Assembly: GCA_002914805.1 (NCBI GenBank)
Contig: JXTB01000491.1
Coordinates: 92,258-156,257 of the forward strand
Length of the DNA stretch: 64,000 nucleotides
Origin: Parasponia andersonii
Taxonomy: Eukaryota; Streptophyta; Magnoliopsida; Rosales; Cannabaceae
Direction of reading: 5' to 3'
A program made the position numbers and the translations under genes. Below the pieces are notes generated by a model. The model had not been told where the DNA came from and ran no database searches. It saw only the letters and a program-made list of their open reading frames with translations. Numbering within the stretch: position 1 is the first letter of the stretch; every line of letters begins with the position of its first letter. Positions 23,463 to 34,034 of this stretch are shown here, piece after piece.

Positions 23463-25600
23463 ATGGCAAACTCCTATGTGCCAACTAGAGACCAGCTTGA
23501 GGCTATTGTCGCAGGGTCGGGTAGAGAACATCGACAGCAAGAGGAGAGGAGGCCTAGTGGCCCTCAGCTTTCAGGTCGATCCCACCAATTAACCTAGGTA
23601 ACCTGCGATGTGGAACCTTTTTGTCTAATCTGAAGGAGGGTAAAATGGTCTAACTAGATCGCAAACCTCATAGAGGTGCTGAATGTCGTATGTGGTGGAA
23701 ATCTCCCATCAAACTTCGCCCAGATAGCTGCTCAAAATGGACCCGAGGCCATACTCGAAGAGGCTGATCGCGTGAGATTGGCCATCATTCACCAAGATGA
23801 TGCTACTAGGGCACAGGCCGATGCTGAAAGACAGCCTTTAAGGTCGACTCCTCCAATGTCGAACCCGTAGAAAGCCATCATTCTGCGTCCTAATGCGGTC
23901 CATGCTGATGGCAGCCCCTTTAGGCACGATGTCGAAGGACGGAGCCACCGGACAGATGAAGCTAGAGAGCGATCAAAAAGTCATCGGACTAGAGGCCGAA
24001 CAAAGAATGGAAAACAGACAGCACAGACTCGAAGTGGAGGTTGAATGACTTCTCCCTCTACTCAAGCTAGGGGGTGTATCGAACCAACATGCTCATGGGC
24101 AATAAGTGAAGGTAGCAAGGAAGAAGAAATAAACTTGGGAGACCTGAGGACAATCCTCTATGCCAAGAGGTCGGAAGACCTAATAAAGCGTCTCGAGAAA
24201 AACAGAGCTCGAGGCCAATCAAGTGGTGGATTTATAAGGACAAAACCCCAACAATCACTAGTTAAAGAAGACCCTACTTGGAAGCTGATCGAAGATTTAG
24301 CGACATAAATAGCCGCCATAAGAAAGGAGAAAGAGTCCACCAAGAATGAGGAATTTAAGCAGATAGATCCTCCCTTTACCAAAGAGATCATGGATGCGAT
24401 AAAGCCCAAGGAATTCAAAATGTCAAGCTTGACATCCTATGATGGGAGAAGAAACCCAATTGAACACGTCGGTATATATTAAGACTGGATGGTGATGCAC
24501 GGTGCCAACGAACCTCTACTCTGTAAGGGATTCCCCTTCTCACTATTAGGGGTAGCTTATACATAGTATAAAACGCTTGAACCCGACTCCATCTCCAGTT
24601 TTTGACAACTAACTGAAGAGTTCCTGTATAAGATTGTCAGATCCGTGACCAAAAAGGGAAAACTTCATTTGAGGAATGTCAAGTAGGGGAAGAATAAAAT
24701 ATTGACCGACTATATTGCTCGGTTCAGGAGAGTGGCTCTTCAGACAGAAGGGTTATCAAATGAGACCATTAGGGAATACTGTCAAGAAGGCCTTCAAGAT
24801 GGGGACTTCTTGTAATGGACTTCTTGTAATACCTGATAAAACACACCCTCAAGATGTATGCTGACTTGGTAGATGAAATCAACAAAGAGGGTGCCTTTGA
24901 AGAGTACAAGAGGTTGAGGTAGGCCAAGTGGGAAGTAGAAGAAAGGACTAACAGTGGATCCTCCTACACAACCAAGTGCAAATCTTTTACTTTTCTCATA
25001 AAGTCCCACAAACAAGTCTTAACGGAAATCAAAGACAAAGACATGCTCTGGTTCCCAGATTCAATCCATGATGACCTAAGCAAAAGAGACAAGAATAAGT
25101 TCTACAATTTCCATCGAGACCATGGACACACAACTGACAATTGCTATCAACTAAATGAGCAATTCGAAAGGCTCTGCATAACGGGCATTTGCACGCCTAC
25201 GTTGAAAGGGCAATGTCTAGAAATGACCAGGCGAAGGGTAAGACAAAAAACCACGAGGAAGGTATGGATATGGATCACTCTGTTCTTGCCATATCATGAG
25301 GCCCGGCTACCAAAGACAGCTCTCGAGTCGGAGGGCCTACATTGTGAAGTAAGAGATATGGCCAAAGGTCACCAGATCAATGTTTCCAAACTAACCAAGG
25401 GGTCGATAGACCCTTCAAGCTCCACGATCACCTTTAACGAGAAAGAGGCCTCGAAGCTTATCCATCCCCATAATGATCCCCTTGTAGCAACTCTCCAAAT
25501 TGCCAAGAGCTGAGCTTTCTGTATCTTGGTAGATACCGGAAGTTCGGCGGATATTCTATTCAAGAGTGCCTTCAACCAACTAAGGCTCGGAGGCGCCGAA
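23463..25600 (+). pseudogene. gag-protease pseudogene of the gypsy element
   Basis: Translation starts at the ATG at 23463 (MANSYVPTRDQLEAIV) but meets a stop after about 44 codons. Further gag-like peptides continue in shifting frames: around 24045-24308, then the gag-domain core with SYDGRRNPIEHV and LTDYIARFRRVALQTEGL, then the knuckle relic in 25043-25513, in which the expected first cysteine is replaced (KFYNFHRDHGHTTDNC). The retropepsin motif DTGSS is at 25532-25546, after an in-frame stop. It is non-functional. Confidence 0.85.
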
Positions 25601-25614
25601 ATGAGATACGCCGA

Positions 25615-25670
25615 AATAAGTTTTGCTCCCACACTCCTTTATAGTGTCGGGGCGAAATTTTGCACCAACA
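25615..25670 (+). repeat. Residual 3' LTR end (56 bp)
   Basis: By eye about 46 of 56 positions match 23329-23384, the end of the 5' LTR. Most differences are transitions. It ends in CAACA directly against the TAAGG target duplication. Confidence 0.85.
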
Positions 25671-26255
25671 TAAGGCATCATTAATATTAAATTAAATACA
25701 ATATTATACAATATATGTATATATTACAACTAATCATAGCGTGAAGAAATAATAATAGGACCAATTATATTACGAAAAAATAAGAGTTAAATTACGGATT
25801 TTCTAGAAATTTTAAAAATAAAATACTGATCAAATAAGCTATCACATTTTTTTTTTTACTTTCTCTTTACTTAATACTAAATATATATATAAATATATAT
25901 ATATATATACTAATTATTATTTCACATTTTGTGCGGGTTGGTATTAATATTGTGGAATTGTAATTTGAGATTATGTGTTAATCACTAAGATTATTGGTTT
26001 TATTTAGGATGGATAAATATATTGATAAAAGATAGAAGAAGTTGTGTAAACAAATCATGTAATTTTGAATTTTTTCATATCAAATGTCAAAATGCAATCT
26101 AATTAAATTTAATATTAAACTTACATATGAGTGTTTTAATACATATCAAAAATGAATTGTAAGCAACATATAGAACTTCTAAAGGAATTCAAAATCAATA
26201 AAATCTTAAAAAATACTTGTATTAAAATTTGAAATGATCATTAGGATATATGAAT

Positions 26256-26291
<36 letters not shown>

Positions 26292-26414
26292 GTAATCGAC
26301 TTTAATGATAATAAATTAGAATTAGAAGTGATATATGTTCTTTTACTATTAGAGGATACATCTAATCTAACTTGTAGATTTGGTGCAATGGATTACAGAG
26401 AGAATGTATAATCT

Positions 26415-26668
26415 CTAGTTAAAAAAATAAATATATTAACATAAGAATAATTATTTGTGAATTTGAAAAAGAAAAAAAACTTAAGCACAACAATTTGTTT
26501 CTAATTTAAAAAGTAAATGTATTAACAAAAGGATAATTGTTTGAGAATTTGAAAAGGAAAAAACTTAAATGTAACACTTTGTTTCTAATTTAAAAAATAA
26601 ATGTATTAACATAGGGATAATTATTTTGGAATTTGAAAAAGAAAAAACTTAAATATAACATTTTGTTT
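26415..26668. repeat. Three-copy tandem repeat, about 84-bp unit
   Basis: Units begin near 26415, 26501 and 26585. Each has the order TAATTTAAAAAnTAAATnTATTAACA, GGATAATT, GAATTTGAAAAAGAAAAAA, CTTAAnTnTAACA and TTTGTTT, with point differences and short indels. Confidence 0.8.
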
Positions 26669-28627
26669 TGTTTACATCAAAATGAAAAGTGATAGTTATA
26701 GGCTCAATGCATTACAATAAATATAAATTTTAAAGTTTTATGTTTATTATTTTATATTAATTATATTTATTTGTATATAATATATTAGTAGTATATATTA
26801 TTTTGATGAAACAGAATAAATATATTTTGAAAACTTTACATACACATGAATATAATCAATATATTTATTATTTAGTAGATTAATGTTACATTTATGTATG
26901 TATGCTATTATTAATAACTTAATGTATTTTTATTTAATAAATTAATGTATTTATGTTTAATTTATGTTATTATTTAATAAATTAGTGTATATATTTAAAG
27001 TAAATATAGAGTAATTAGCATATTCAAAGGATATATTACTCCTAATATATAATTAGATACAATGTATTATATTACAGTATTACATAGAAAAATCGTAAGT
27101 ACAATGTATTATAATATTACATAGAAATTAAATAAACGTATTTGATGAGATGAATGTAAAATTACTAATTATTCAATGAACTAGATTTAATATAAGCTAA
27201 TGGTTGACACAAAGGGGCATAATCATATTTGCCTAGCTTGTTGACATTGATCGATAAAGTAGTTTTTTCATTTTTTCCTATTTAAGTAGGGATAACAGTA
27301 GCATGGTGAAATTCTAATTTGATAATATGTATATTCTCGTAAATAATACTGACAAATATTTATTGAGATGTATTTCTAAATTGAGTAATGTTAACAGATA
27401 TTATAATATGTCAGTCCGTTTTTTACGGGCTAGTTTGGTAATTTACCAAAATTTGTTGACCACAAATAATAATTTACTCGATGCCACACCTCCTTATTTT
27501 TTCTCTTACCGCTTTTAAAACTAAAATAAAATCTAAAATCAATCTCAAACGGCGCCTATAATTATATTTTAGACGAGATTTTTGAGAAATATAATTTATT
27601 AATTATAATTATTTGTAAAAAAATTATATTTCACATAGTATTAAACACTAATAATATCCACTAATAATATTCATAACATTGTTCTTTCAAGTTTATTAAT
27701 TATAATCATTTGTAAAAAAATTACATGTCTAAGTGGTATTAAGCACTAATAGTATCCATAGCATTGTTGTTTCAAATTTCATGCTTTCAGTTTATTGTAG
27801 TTCTAGTACGAGAAAACACATGCTATCAGATTCTTCCCAAACTATTCAATGCGTGGAAAAATCATTCGTGAACATTAATAAAATGGCATACTGACATTAG
27901 TATTTAGTATTAAATGGTAATAATTATTATAAATTTAATATTTTGCTTTGAGGAAACTAGACTCGCACAATGCATGAACCTGGTTCCTGTACGCCATCAA
28001 GTATGGCCTCTTCCGTGGCGGAGTTGCGCCACTTTGATTCCATTAATGCCAAGTTTTATTATAATTATTTACTTTTCTGGAAAACAGTAAGGTATTAATT
28101 CAATTCTCAATAAATGAGATATTAGGGTCTCTTCAGAAATTTAAGAAAAACAAATTAAATCTTGTACTAAATTGATAAATTAAAACTAGGGTTTTTACCA
28201 AAACACGAGTTTTTTCTTTTCATGTATTTATTTATTTATTTATTTTCGGGAGCGACTTGGATATTTTGAGAGTCCCAAGCCAACATTGTTTTATTAGCGC
28301 TCAACTAGAGTAGTGGTTGGGGTATAGTTTTGCCCAAAATGGTCGGTGAGTTCCATAACCATAACTACACGCTTCAACACCCCCCAATCAGAGCCGTCCA
28401 TCACCTTTAACGGTTAGGATGGCCAAAGAAGGCGTACACGTCGAGAAGAGACCAGAAGGGGCAATTCCGCAATTCAATTTCAATTTTTCAAGTCAAGGGC
28501 ATGATCCCCACTTGTACCGAAATCCAATAGAGCTCTCTCTCTCTCTCTCTCTAGAGATAAAAACGACAGCTACGTGGAAGAAAGCAGTGAGGGAGGTTAG
28601 ATGGATTGATTTGACGTTAGATCATCA

Positions 28628-28700
28628 CACGTGGACGGTCGAGATCATTCACACACACACACACCCTCTCTACCCTCTCTTTTGTAATTGCACTATAAAA
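28628..28700 (+). promoter_or_regulatory. Metallothionein promoter: G-box and TATA box
   Basis: A palindromic CACGTG G-box lies at 28628-28633 and a consensus TATAAAA at 28694-28700, about 140 nt before the start codon. A second ACGTGG core lies near 28571. G-boxes bind bZIP/bHLH factors, consistent with the stress-responsive, high-level expression known for type 2 metallothioneins. Confidence 0.6.
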
Positions 28701-28839
28701 TGAGCTCCTCCCCTGACGTCCGAAAACTCGCTCTACCATTCAATCAATCAGGAAATATATCAATTTATCGTTTGTGGGTTCTTTTGATCGATTCGCAAAC
28801 CCTTTTCTCATTTCGATTAACATCTCACATCTCTCGAAA

Positions 28840-29122
28840 ATGTCGTGCTGTGGAGGAAGCTGTGGCTGTGGATCCAGCTGCAAATGCGGCAACGGCTGTG
28901 GAGGGTGAGTTTTCTCTCTTTCTTTTTTTTTTTTTNNNNNNNNNNNNNNNNNNNNNNNNNNNNNNNNNNNNNNNNNNNNNNNNNNNNNGCGTTGGGTTTG
29001 TTAATGATTTTTATATATTTGACAGACTTATCTTGGAGGGGTCTGAGATGGGCGTGGGAGCAGAGAACGACGGCTGCAAGTGCGGATCTAGCTGCACATG
29101 CGACCCATGCAACTGTAAATGA
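28840..29122 (+). CDS. MT2: Type 2 metallothionein, middle exon lost in assembly gap
   Basis: This is a small cysteine-rich cytosolic protein that binds Cu and Zn. Exon 1 (28840-28904) encodes the N-terminal domain starting [20 protein letters not shown], with the CC, CxC, CxC pattern, and stops at a phase-2 GT donor. The last exon (29026-29122) encodes [20 protein letters not shown] and then the C-terminal end CTCDPCNCK, with six cysteines. Type 2 proteins have an additional central region of about 25-30 residues containing the eighth N-terminal cysteine. No sequence for it exists here, because it lies in the N run at 28936-28988. The first and last exons look intact. This is an assembly problem, not a pseudogene. 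Confidence 0.93.
28936..28988. other. Assembly gap (53 N)
   Basis: The gap follows a long T run in intron 1 of the metallothionein gene. The missing exon alone should be near 80 nt plus splice borders, so the true gap is longer than 53. Confidence 0.9.
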
Positions 29123-30357
29123 GACAAAACTCAACTTATCCTTTTGAAGCGGAGAAAGCCTGAAGAATATAACTAGTATCTAGTAAAAATTTAAAAGGGT
29201 CTTCTGTGTTCGTGTTTATGTTACAATAAAGTAGCCATAGCTTGTCCCTTTGGGCTGATCTTAGTAGCCTTGGATTTCCCCAACGGTACTTATAAAAAAA
29301 GTCATGGTTCCTGTCTCTGTCCGTCCCTGGTTTCTGGTTTGTGCACAGAATATAACGAGTACTACTAGTTAGTCTGTGTTTGAGTCCGTCTCCGTCTCTG
29401 TCTCTTGTCTCTCCCTGCTGCTGTTGCTGTGTTTGAGCGAGTAGAAAAGAAACTATGTATGGTGGAAAAGAGTGTTGCGTTTTCCACTTAAAAATGAATG
29501 AAATGAAACTACTAGTTAATTGCGTGAATGAATGAAATGAAAGAGACTCTTTACCTTTCTACTTAAAAATGCTTGTCAATTTATCTTTTTCTTTTTGTTG
29601 AAATTTTTGTGTGTTTTGAGATGATTTTGATGTGATTATGACACTTTGTGCGTTGCGTATGGTCTTGGATCACTCCATTAAAAGTTCAAAGAAATACTTG
29701 CCATAGTTCATACTTCATAATCAGGATTCCGACTATCAATCTTGCAATAATTTGTGCTCGTTAAAGTGAGATGAAAGTGGACGGTTTAGACTTTTGCTTG
29801 TCGAAAGTCTAGTAGCCTAGCTCCTAACCACCTCTAATGTATTGACATCTTTGGCTGTATCCGTGACGTGGTCTAATATTATAAAGTTAATTATAAATAT
29901 ATGTTTATTTTTATATTGTGAGGGTTGTCGTGTTATATATATATTTGTACGGGGCAAGGAAAATATCTGTACCAATATACCAGTGAGTACTTTTAGAATT
30001 ATGTCGCTTATTTCTGATCCGCTAATTAGTAGGATGCCTGATGCTTGCTTTGAAAGTTAGAAAGTCAACTTAAAACTCATATAATTTTGATAGCGATATT
30101 TCAAATAGAACGGATACGCATTACGCAATACGCAATAGATGATACTTGATTTAGAGTTAGAAAGCTAATTCAATTTGTATTTGTATTTGTTCAAGACAAT
30201 CCAATTTGTATCAGATAGAACAAGAGTTACAATAATTACATATGACCAGGATGTTATGTCAAACATCAAAGAATGAATCCAAGCCGATAAAGATGTTAAT
30301 GCCATAAGTTGCAACAATTAATCAATTCATAGCCAATTTTGCAGAATCAACGACCCA
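29123..30357. other. Convergent intergenic region between MT2 and kinesin genes
   Basis: The first 350 bases are probably the metallothionein 3' UTR, T- and GTCTC-rich around 29300-29420. No other gene seen. Confidence 0.5.
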
Positions 30358-33300
30358 CTAATTGACCTCTGCCTCTGAACAACTAGAAGTTGTATTTTCT
30401 CTGTCAAATATCCCCCTAGCCGCTCTACTAAATAAGTTGTTTATCTGCCAAAAGGATATAATAATGTATAAAAACACACCAGTTAGTCACTTGATATTTT
30501 TCTTTAATAGTATCTGCAAATTGATGAAAAACGTGTACTGAGGAGCACTCGATTAGACAAAGTATCTACTAGGATTGAATTTTACCTGCTTAGATGAAAG
30601 GCCTATCTTCTCCAAATCACTCAGCTGAAACAGCCCAAATTATAAAGACTACTTCAATATTATCACTAAAATGTGAAACTGGAACTCACTTATATCTTCT
30701 CCAAACTTTACTTACCGATTTTACTGGACTTGTCTCTCTCAGCTCTAGTATGTACTCGGCAATTTTCACACCAATCCCCTGAATACAAACATTAGTTTAA
30801 GTCACAAATCGAAAGAAAACGGGAAATACTACTACATTAAGTACAAATACAATGTTGCAAGTAGTACTCTTTAGAAAATGTTTAAGATGCATTTTCAAAA
30901 TGGTGGTAGGACAAATGGATAGCCTGATCTATCTAACAGCTCTGATTATGATTACGTCCTAGGCAATATACCTTTAACTCCAGCAGCTCCTCCCTGCAAA
31001 TTATTAAAAAAAGCCAATTAATTACTAAATTCGTAGTGTATAAAAAGACTTAATTATATGACGCATACAATAGAAATGAAGTATGATTAAAAAATGACGG
31101 GATATATACCTGCTGGCTGTATTCAAGAAATCGACATACTCTTGAGCAAGGTAGTTCTGTGCATTGAAATTACGTGTGAGTTAATAGCTTTTAGGTATGG
31201 TATTGCTTAAACGGACCTATGATGGATTTGAGACATTTTAAGCACTGACCTTCAAATTAGAACCTCGAGCGTTCAACTTATCAAGCGGAGTTACTATCTT
31301 TTGCGATCTGATATTTGCATAGGTTAAAATAGAAGGCGTTTTTGGAGTACTTGGCTCAAAAAGGAGGTGACATGGTTGATCTGTGAATGAGAATTCCTCA
31401 GCACGGTTTTGATTTATACTGGTGTTGATGGGAGAGAGAACTTTTCTTAATGGACTCGTTAATCTGTTTTTCTTCTCACTTATAGGTGATGATGCAACAA
31501 CCTTTGCAGGGCTCTTATTCTGATCTGATGACTCAACTGCACAAATGGATTAAACGATTCATATAATGTATAATCACTAATCAATCAACTAAAATTCTCA
31601 AAAGAAAACTGAATTGATTCTACTCGTGTTTTCAAAGGCAGCATATATATAATCAAAACCATCAAAATAGCTGGTGAATGTGACTGAAACATATAGTTCT
31701 TATGTATACATTTTAAAACTTGCATTATTGATTGTGGCTGCTTGCATTTGCACACAGTACTAGCGTTTATTTGATCGTGCCTACTTTGTCTAATATATAG
31801 CACATATAGTACTTGCATTTGTTTGATTGTTCCTAATTGTCTAAACACATAGTGCAAAAGTACTGATATTTACATGTGAACAAACTGTCAAAATACCTGG
31901 TGAATCTGTATTACTTGACTCCATTGCAATCCCATCAGCATCCTCCTTTCTCTCCTCTTTCTCAACTCCCGGAATAGGTATTAAGTCGTCTCTCAAACTT
32001 CCTTCTTTTAAAGTCTTTGACCAATATTCCTTCATAATAACAAAAAGAAAATCTTAAGACGATTCAGCCTCGAAATATACTTGATGAGTAAAAAGCACCT
32101 GACTTCAGAATAGACTGGGTGAAAATCCAATACTTACCTGTAGATCTTCATAATCAAACAGATTTCTGAAAGGCACAGAGGCAGTCCTGCATGAACATTA
32201 CCAAATTAGCAGCAATGATTGATAAGATCAACTTGCAATATAACAAGTTCTATCAGTTTGTATTACCTTTCTTTTTCATTGTAAGCACCCTGATTGGCGG
32301 CCACTTTGGCTTTCACAGAGCTATTTAAGAAACTGGGTTTCTTAACAGAGGCGGAATTTTTCCCCACAAAAGGAGAATTAAGAGCTCCGTACTTTTGGAC
32401 ACTCCTCGTCTTCCCTTTCGATTCCAGCCAAGCACGCAGTTTCTCTTCCATGTTGACCTTAAGCTTTGGGGTCTCTTGCTTATGAGCTGATGGAACAAAG
32501 TTGGAAATATTTCGTGAACGAGCAGCCAAGCTCACGGTATGAACAGATTGCTGGTACTCTCCCGGATTCTATTTCAAAACAAAAGAGATCACAATATTAC
32601 AGTTCTGAAACCAAGCTGAAAAGGAAAAGCAGCTTTTTTCAATCCCTTACCAAGCAAGCTACCATTAAAGCTCGACTGTTTCCTCCAAGAGAATCCTGCA
32701 ATATTCGAGTAAGTTTGCTATCTCGGTAAGGCACTCTGGCTTTGTTGTTGTTTAGCGCAAAAATAACATTTGACAATGCAAACAAAGACTGGTTGATCTT
32801 GGCACTCTCTTGGAGGCGAATTCCCTCATTGCAAGTTCTCCTATTATCTTCATTACCTAAATAAGTAGAGAAAATAAAATAAGATACGAAACCAAAAGTA
32901 AAAACAAAGACCCAAACTTTCTTAGCAACTTGAGCTAATTTACCTGCTAAATCTATGAGGTTCAACTTTCCTAGGAGAACATCACCAGAACCATCTACAG
33001 AAGGAGAGGACACGGAGATGACGAGCACGCCATGGCTCCTACTAGAGACATCATTGAGAGCTGTGTGAGCGACTTTCCGCCGCTGAACTCCACTAGAGTA
33101 AACATCATGAAATTGTGGCATAGAGTTAACGGAGACCCGAGACAGTCCGCCGAGATGAACTTGTCCGTTTTTGTCATCCCACACCGAAATTTCCTTGGCT
33201 TTAAGCTCCAAGAGATCATAGCACCTGTCTAAATATACTTGATAATATGAAATCTCGGCTTTGGTTCCTGTTTTCTGGCACATTGACAAGATTGTGGACA

Positions 33301-33502
33301 TGGCCAGCGGCATAAGACCCGGTTGCTCATCGGAGCCCTGCAACAAGAATTATGAGCAGAGAACATCACTAAAAAGGAACAGTTACTCCAAATTTTTTCA
33401 CTCCTGAACGACGAAATTAAAATATGTAAAAGTTAAGAGTGGGTAACCCAATTACCCAAATAATAAGAAAGAAAGATTCAATAAAACATAATTGATGAAT
33501 GT

Positions 33503-33544
<42 letters not shown>

Positions 33545-34034
33545 AATATTGTGAAGAAATAGATAACCTACCTGCATGGTGTAGGTCTTGCCACTGCCAG
33601 TAGCGCCATAAGCGAACACAGTTGCATTGCAGCCCTGAAATAAGTCTGGAATCAAAGGGCTCACTTCTCTGTAAAAGATCCGACTCACGTTGTTGTCCTC
33701 TTCCCCAAAAAACGAGTCCAATCGGTAGCACTCGTTCCGCCTAGAAACAAAGCGGAAAGAAAGAAAGAAAGAAAGAAAAGAAAAGAACCCAGAAAGCATG
33801 TGAAAAAATAAAAATAAAATAAATAAAAACCAACCTCGTTTGTTGATCTTTGAGATAAACAGCGACTTCTTGAGCAGAGTCGGAGGAGAGTTGGTGAAGA
33901 ACAGAAACACAGGACGTTTGTTGCTGTGGGGTGTCGTGTGGAAGAAAGGGACGCACTCTTACTATAACCCTCACTCTGGCTTTCGATGATACTGAATCTG
34001 AATGTGCATTTGTGCTCACTGATGAATTCTCCAT
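30358..34034 (-). CDS. KIN10C: Kinesin-10 motor with C-terminal helix-hairpin-helix (KIN-10C type)
   Basis: This is a microtubule motor, NOD/KIF22-like, expected on chromosomes or the spindle. Exons in coding order: 33835-34034, 33572-33740, 32944-33337, 32651-32856, 32267-32568, 32138-32186, 31897-32029, 31250-31536, 31110-31156, 30972-30993, 30716-30778, 30586-30624 and 30358-30444, giving 665 aa. The motor domain has [13 protein letters not shown]-loop GATGSGKT at 112-119, switch [10 protein letters not shown], switch II DLAGNED near 252-258 (Asn where most kinesins have Ser), and [16 protein letters not shown]. After a low-complexity tail, [18 protein letters not shown] (about 597-614) is a helix-hairpin-helix, a DNA-binding module also found in KIF22. 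The start MENSSVS at 34034 was preferred over an in-frame upstream Met. It lies head-to-head with TIM9. MSA-like sites in its promoter suggest G2/M expression. Confidence 0.93.
33508..33541. repeat. (AG)n microsatellite in intron 2 of the kinesin gene
   Basis: About 16 AG units. Confidence 0.95.

Larger units (their letters stand above)
22436..25670 (+). mobile_element. Decayed, internally deleted Ty3/gypsy LTR retrotransposon
   Basis: The element begins TGTTG and ends CAACA and is flanked by the 5-bp direct repeat TAAGG (22431-22435 and 25671-25675). The 5' LTR is about 22436-23384. A possible primer-binding region starting TGGCGCTAG follows at about 23388. Internal remnants are gag (from 23463), a retrotrans_gag-like segment (about 24424-24830), an FHRDHGHTTDNC zinc-knuckle relic, and a protease start with LVDTGSSADIL. 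Reverse transcriptase, RNase H, integrase and most of the 3' LTR are absent. Only the last 56 bp of the 3' LTR (25615-25670) remain. All reading frames are broken by stops and shifts, so the element cannot move on its own. Confidence 0.88.
25671..28839. other. AT-rich gene-free region and metallothionein promoter
   Basis: No gene supported. It contains (AT)n tracts near 25880-25910 and 26262-26287 and a three-copy 84-bp tandem repeat (26415-26668). From about 28380 base composition becomes more balanced and promoter elements of the metallothionein gene appear. A (CT)n run is at about 28533-28552. Confidence 0.55.

Noticed and set aside
24045-25513. Short ORFs in the retrotransposon as independent genes
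   Set aside because: They are fragments of one decayed gag-protease frame with stops and shifts between them.
28688-29147. ORFs read straight through the N gap on both strands
   Set aside because: They contain undetermined residues and join metallothionein exon, intron and leader in wrong frames. The real exons are 28840-28904 and 29026-29122.
30594-30782. Plus-strand 62-aa ORF
   Set aside because: It is the antisense of kinesin exons 11 and 12 plus their intron, whose minus-strand reading gives the helix-hairpin-helix.
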